64,000 nt of DNA, from positions 124,001-188,000 of the forward strand of contig RYFE02000001.1 of the NCBI GenBank assembly GCA_004138175.2, written 5' to 3'. Origin of the DNA: Chloroflexales bacterium ZM16-3. Lineage in GTDB: Bacteria > Chloroflexota > Chloroflexia > Chloroflexales > Chloroflexaceae. The stretch's first letter is position 1. Each line of letters begins with the position of its first letter. Positions 63,104-64,000 of the stretch are shown piece by piece. The notes beneath the pieces were generated by a model that saw only the letters and a program-made list of their open reading frames with translations, was not told the origin of the DNA and made no database searches. The translations under genes were made by a program, and so were the position numbers.

Positions 63104-63665
63104 ACGCCAGAAAGTTCTTGAGCAGATCCTTGCCCGATGTCGTCATGATCGACTCGGGGTGGAACTGCACGCCCTGGACGGGGTGCTCGCGGTGGCGCAT
63201 GCCCATAATCAGGCCGTCGTCCGTCCACGCCGTCACCTCCAGCTCGGCGGGCAGGTCCTCGCGGCGGACGATCAGCGAGTGGTAGCGGGTGGCCGCGAAG
63301 CCGTCGGGCAGGTCGGCGAAGACGCCCTGGCCAGCGTGGCGGATGGGCGAGACCTTGCCGTGCATCACCTGGGGCGCGCGCACCACCGCGCCGCCGTAGG
63401 CCGCGCCCAATGCCTGGTGGCCCAGGCAGACCCCCAGGATGGGCACGCTGGGCGCCAGCTCCTGGATGAGCGTGATGCTGATCCCGGCCTCGTTCGGCGT
63501 ACACGGCCCGGGGCTGATCACGATCCGGTCGGGCCGCATGGCCGCGACCTCGGCCACGCTGATCTGGTCGTTGCGATGCACTTCGACCGTGGCCCCCAGC
63601 TCACAGAGGTACTGGTAGAGGTTGTAGGTGAACGAGTCGTAGTTATCGAGCAGCAGCACGCGCAT
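63102..63665 (-). CDS. trpG: Anthranilate/aminodeoxychorismate synthase glutamine amidotransferase
   Basis: 187 residues of the class I amidotransferase family. It starts [20 protein letters not shown] and has [12 protein letters not shown] (about 50-61), the nucleophile in [10 protein letters not shown] (Cys about 79) and HPESIMT (catalytic His/Glu). The HGKVSPI and GxFxxLPxxxxxxRYHSL patterns are those of TrpG/PabA. It delivers ammonia to the chorismate-binding partner for tryptophan or folate synthesis. The partner gene is not in the window. The stop is covered by the heptad array. Confidence 0.94.
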   Translation of the reverse strand: MRVLLLDNYDSFTYNLYQYLCELGATVEVHRNDQISVAEVAAMRPDRIVISPGPCTPNEAGISITLIQELAPSVPILGVCLGHQALGAAYGGAVVRAPQVMHGKVSPIRHAGQGVFADLPDGFAATRYHSLIVRREDLPAELEVTAWTDDGLIMGMRHREHPVQGVQFHPESIMTTSGKDLLKNFLA

Positions 63666-63682
63666 TGGCTATCTCCCTCCCG

Positions 63683-63787
63683 GCGGGGGCGCGGCGGCGG
63701 CTGCGCCGCCCCCGCATATTTTTTGTTGGGTGTTGGCGGCGAAGCCGCCAACACCCAACAAAACGCGACCTGGGGTTACGCCCCAGG
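63683..63787. repeat. Three-hairpin element, copy 2
   Basis: A GC-rich imperfect hairpin (63683-63715) is followed by a 43-bp palindrome with perfect 20-bp arms TTTTGTTGGGTGTTGGCGGC (63721-63763) and then CCTGGGG-ttacg-CCCCAGG (63769-63787). The 43-bp hairpin has the same ends and centre as that at 32894-32936; the 6-bp middle of each arm differs but is complementary within each copy. Confidence 0.85.
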
Positions 63788-63843
63788 CTGACCAGCTCTC
63801 TTGGTGGAGCAAGTATAGCGGCGGAGGGCCGGGCTGGCAAGGC

Positions 63844-64000
63844 TCAGCCCAGCGTCAGGATCGCGTCGCCGTCGCGCTGGGCCTCGGGCCGGTGGCTGAT
63901 CAGCAGGGTGGTGCGGCCACGCTGGAGCTCGGCGAGCGCGGCGAGTACCTCGCGCTCGGCCTCGGCATCCAGGTGGGCGGTCGGCTCGTCGAGCAGCAGG
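63844..64000 (-). CDS. ABC exporter ATPase C-terminus (CydC/CydD-like, partial)
   Basis: The last 52 codons of an ABC ATPase that continues beyond the right edge. Walker B is LLLDEPTAHLDAEAE, followed by LAELQRGRTTLLISHRPEA and a short end DAILTLG. DEPTAHLD with ISHRP is typical of CydC/CydD thiol-exporter ATPases, but other exporter ATPases are possible. Confidence 0.7.
   Translation of the reverse strand, partial: LLLDEPTAHLDAEAEREVLAALAELQRGRTTLLISHRPEAQRDGDAILTLG

Overview
The window is high-GC DNA, densely coded on both strands. Gene content points to a member of the Chloroflexota, probably a filamentous phototroph of the Chloroflexales. The evidence is a magnesium-chelatase D-type (BchD/ChlD) subunit at the left edge, coenzyme F420 biosynthesis genes (cofC, cofD) beside an F420-type oxidoreductase, several MoxR/Bat-like von Willebrand factor A (VWA) genes, and very many intergenic palindromes. 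This is inferred from gene families read by eye; no 16S gene or database match is available.

Layout. 1-3.9 kb: chelatase D subunit (cut by the window edge), a GT4 glycosyltransferase and an FHA/winged-helix regulator, all plus strand. 3.9-12.8 kb: a minus-strand run of ftsY, an FmdB-type zinc ribbon, pyrimidine-nucleoside phosphorylase, NAD(P)HX repair (nnr), acpS, a FecR-like membrane protein, a small hypothetical, a caspase-fold peptidase and a ROK kinase. 13-15 kb: lexA with palindromic operator candidates, and an orphan ABC ATPase preceded by a 43-residue membrane peptide. 15.4-24 kb: the translation operon nusA-ylxR-infB-rbfA-methyltransferase-nrnA-truB-alaX. 24-30.1 kb: a SAM-I riboswitch followed by mtnA, a MetE-like protein, a PfkB (adenosine-type) kinase, ahcY and metK, which together form a SAM/methionine recycling operon. 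30.3-37.4 kb: an anti-sigma-like zinc-finger protein, then a four-gene membrane/DUF58/VWA operon. 37.5-42.2 kb: a beta-lactamase-fold hydrolase, a PAS-GAF-HD-GYP sensor and mgtE. 42.3 kb: two tRNA-Ala genes. 42.5-53 kb: enoyl-CoA hydratase, SDR, a degenerate MrfA/YprA-like helicase, a WYL regulator, an AT-rich nucleotidyltransferase island, and a leucine-rich-variant (LRV) repeat gene with two frame changes followed by a DUF2201 gene. 53-64 kb: GT2, another VWA gene, biotin carboxylase/BCCP, an F420-type oxidoreductase, cofC-cofD, a thioredoxin-Rdx fusion, trpG, and the end of an ABC exporter gene.

The most unusual content is between the genes. At least ten loci carry short arrays of 7-nt units. 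The unit sequence differs from locus to locus but its length stays seven, and most arrays fold back on a complementary arm. They often fill exactly the space between neighbouring stop or start codons; one lies inside the riboswitch and one inside a reading frame. Alongside them are (i) three copies of a MITE-like element with GCAATACCGC ends, two of which carry the same core in opposite orientations; (ii) a multi-hairpin element whose arms differ by compensatory changes; (iii) GGGAGGGC palindromes, one of them in frame inside the biotin carboxylase gene; and (iv) 28-bp GTAGGG palindromes that supply stop codons. The genome appears to tolerate, and perhaps use, several independent palindrome-generating processes.
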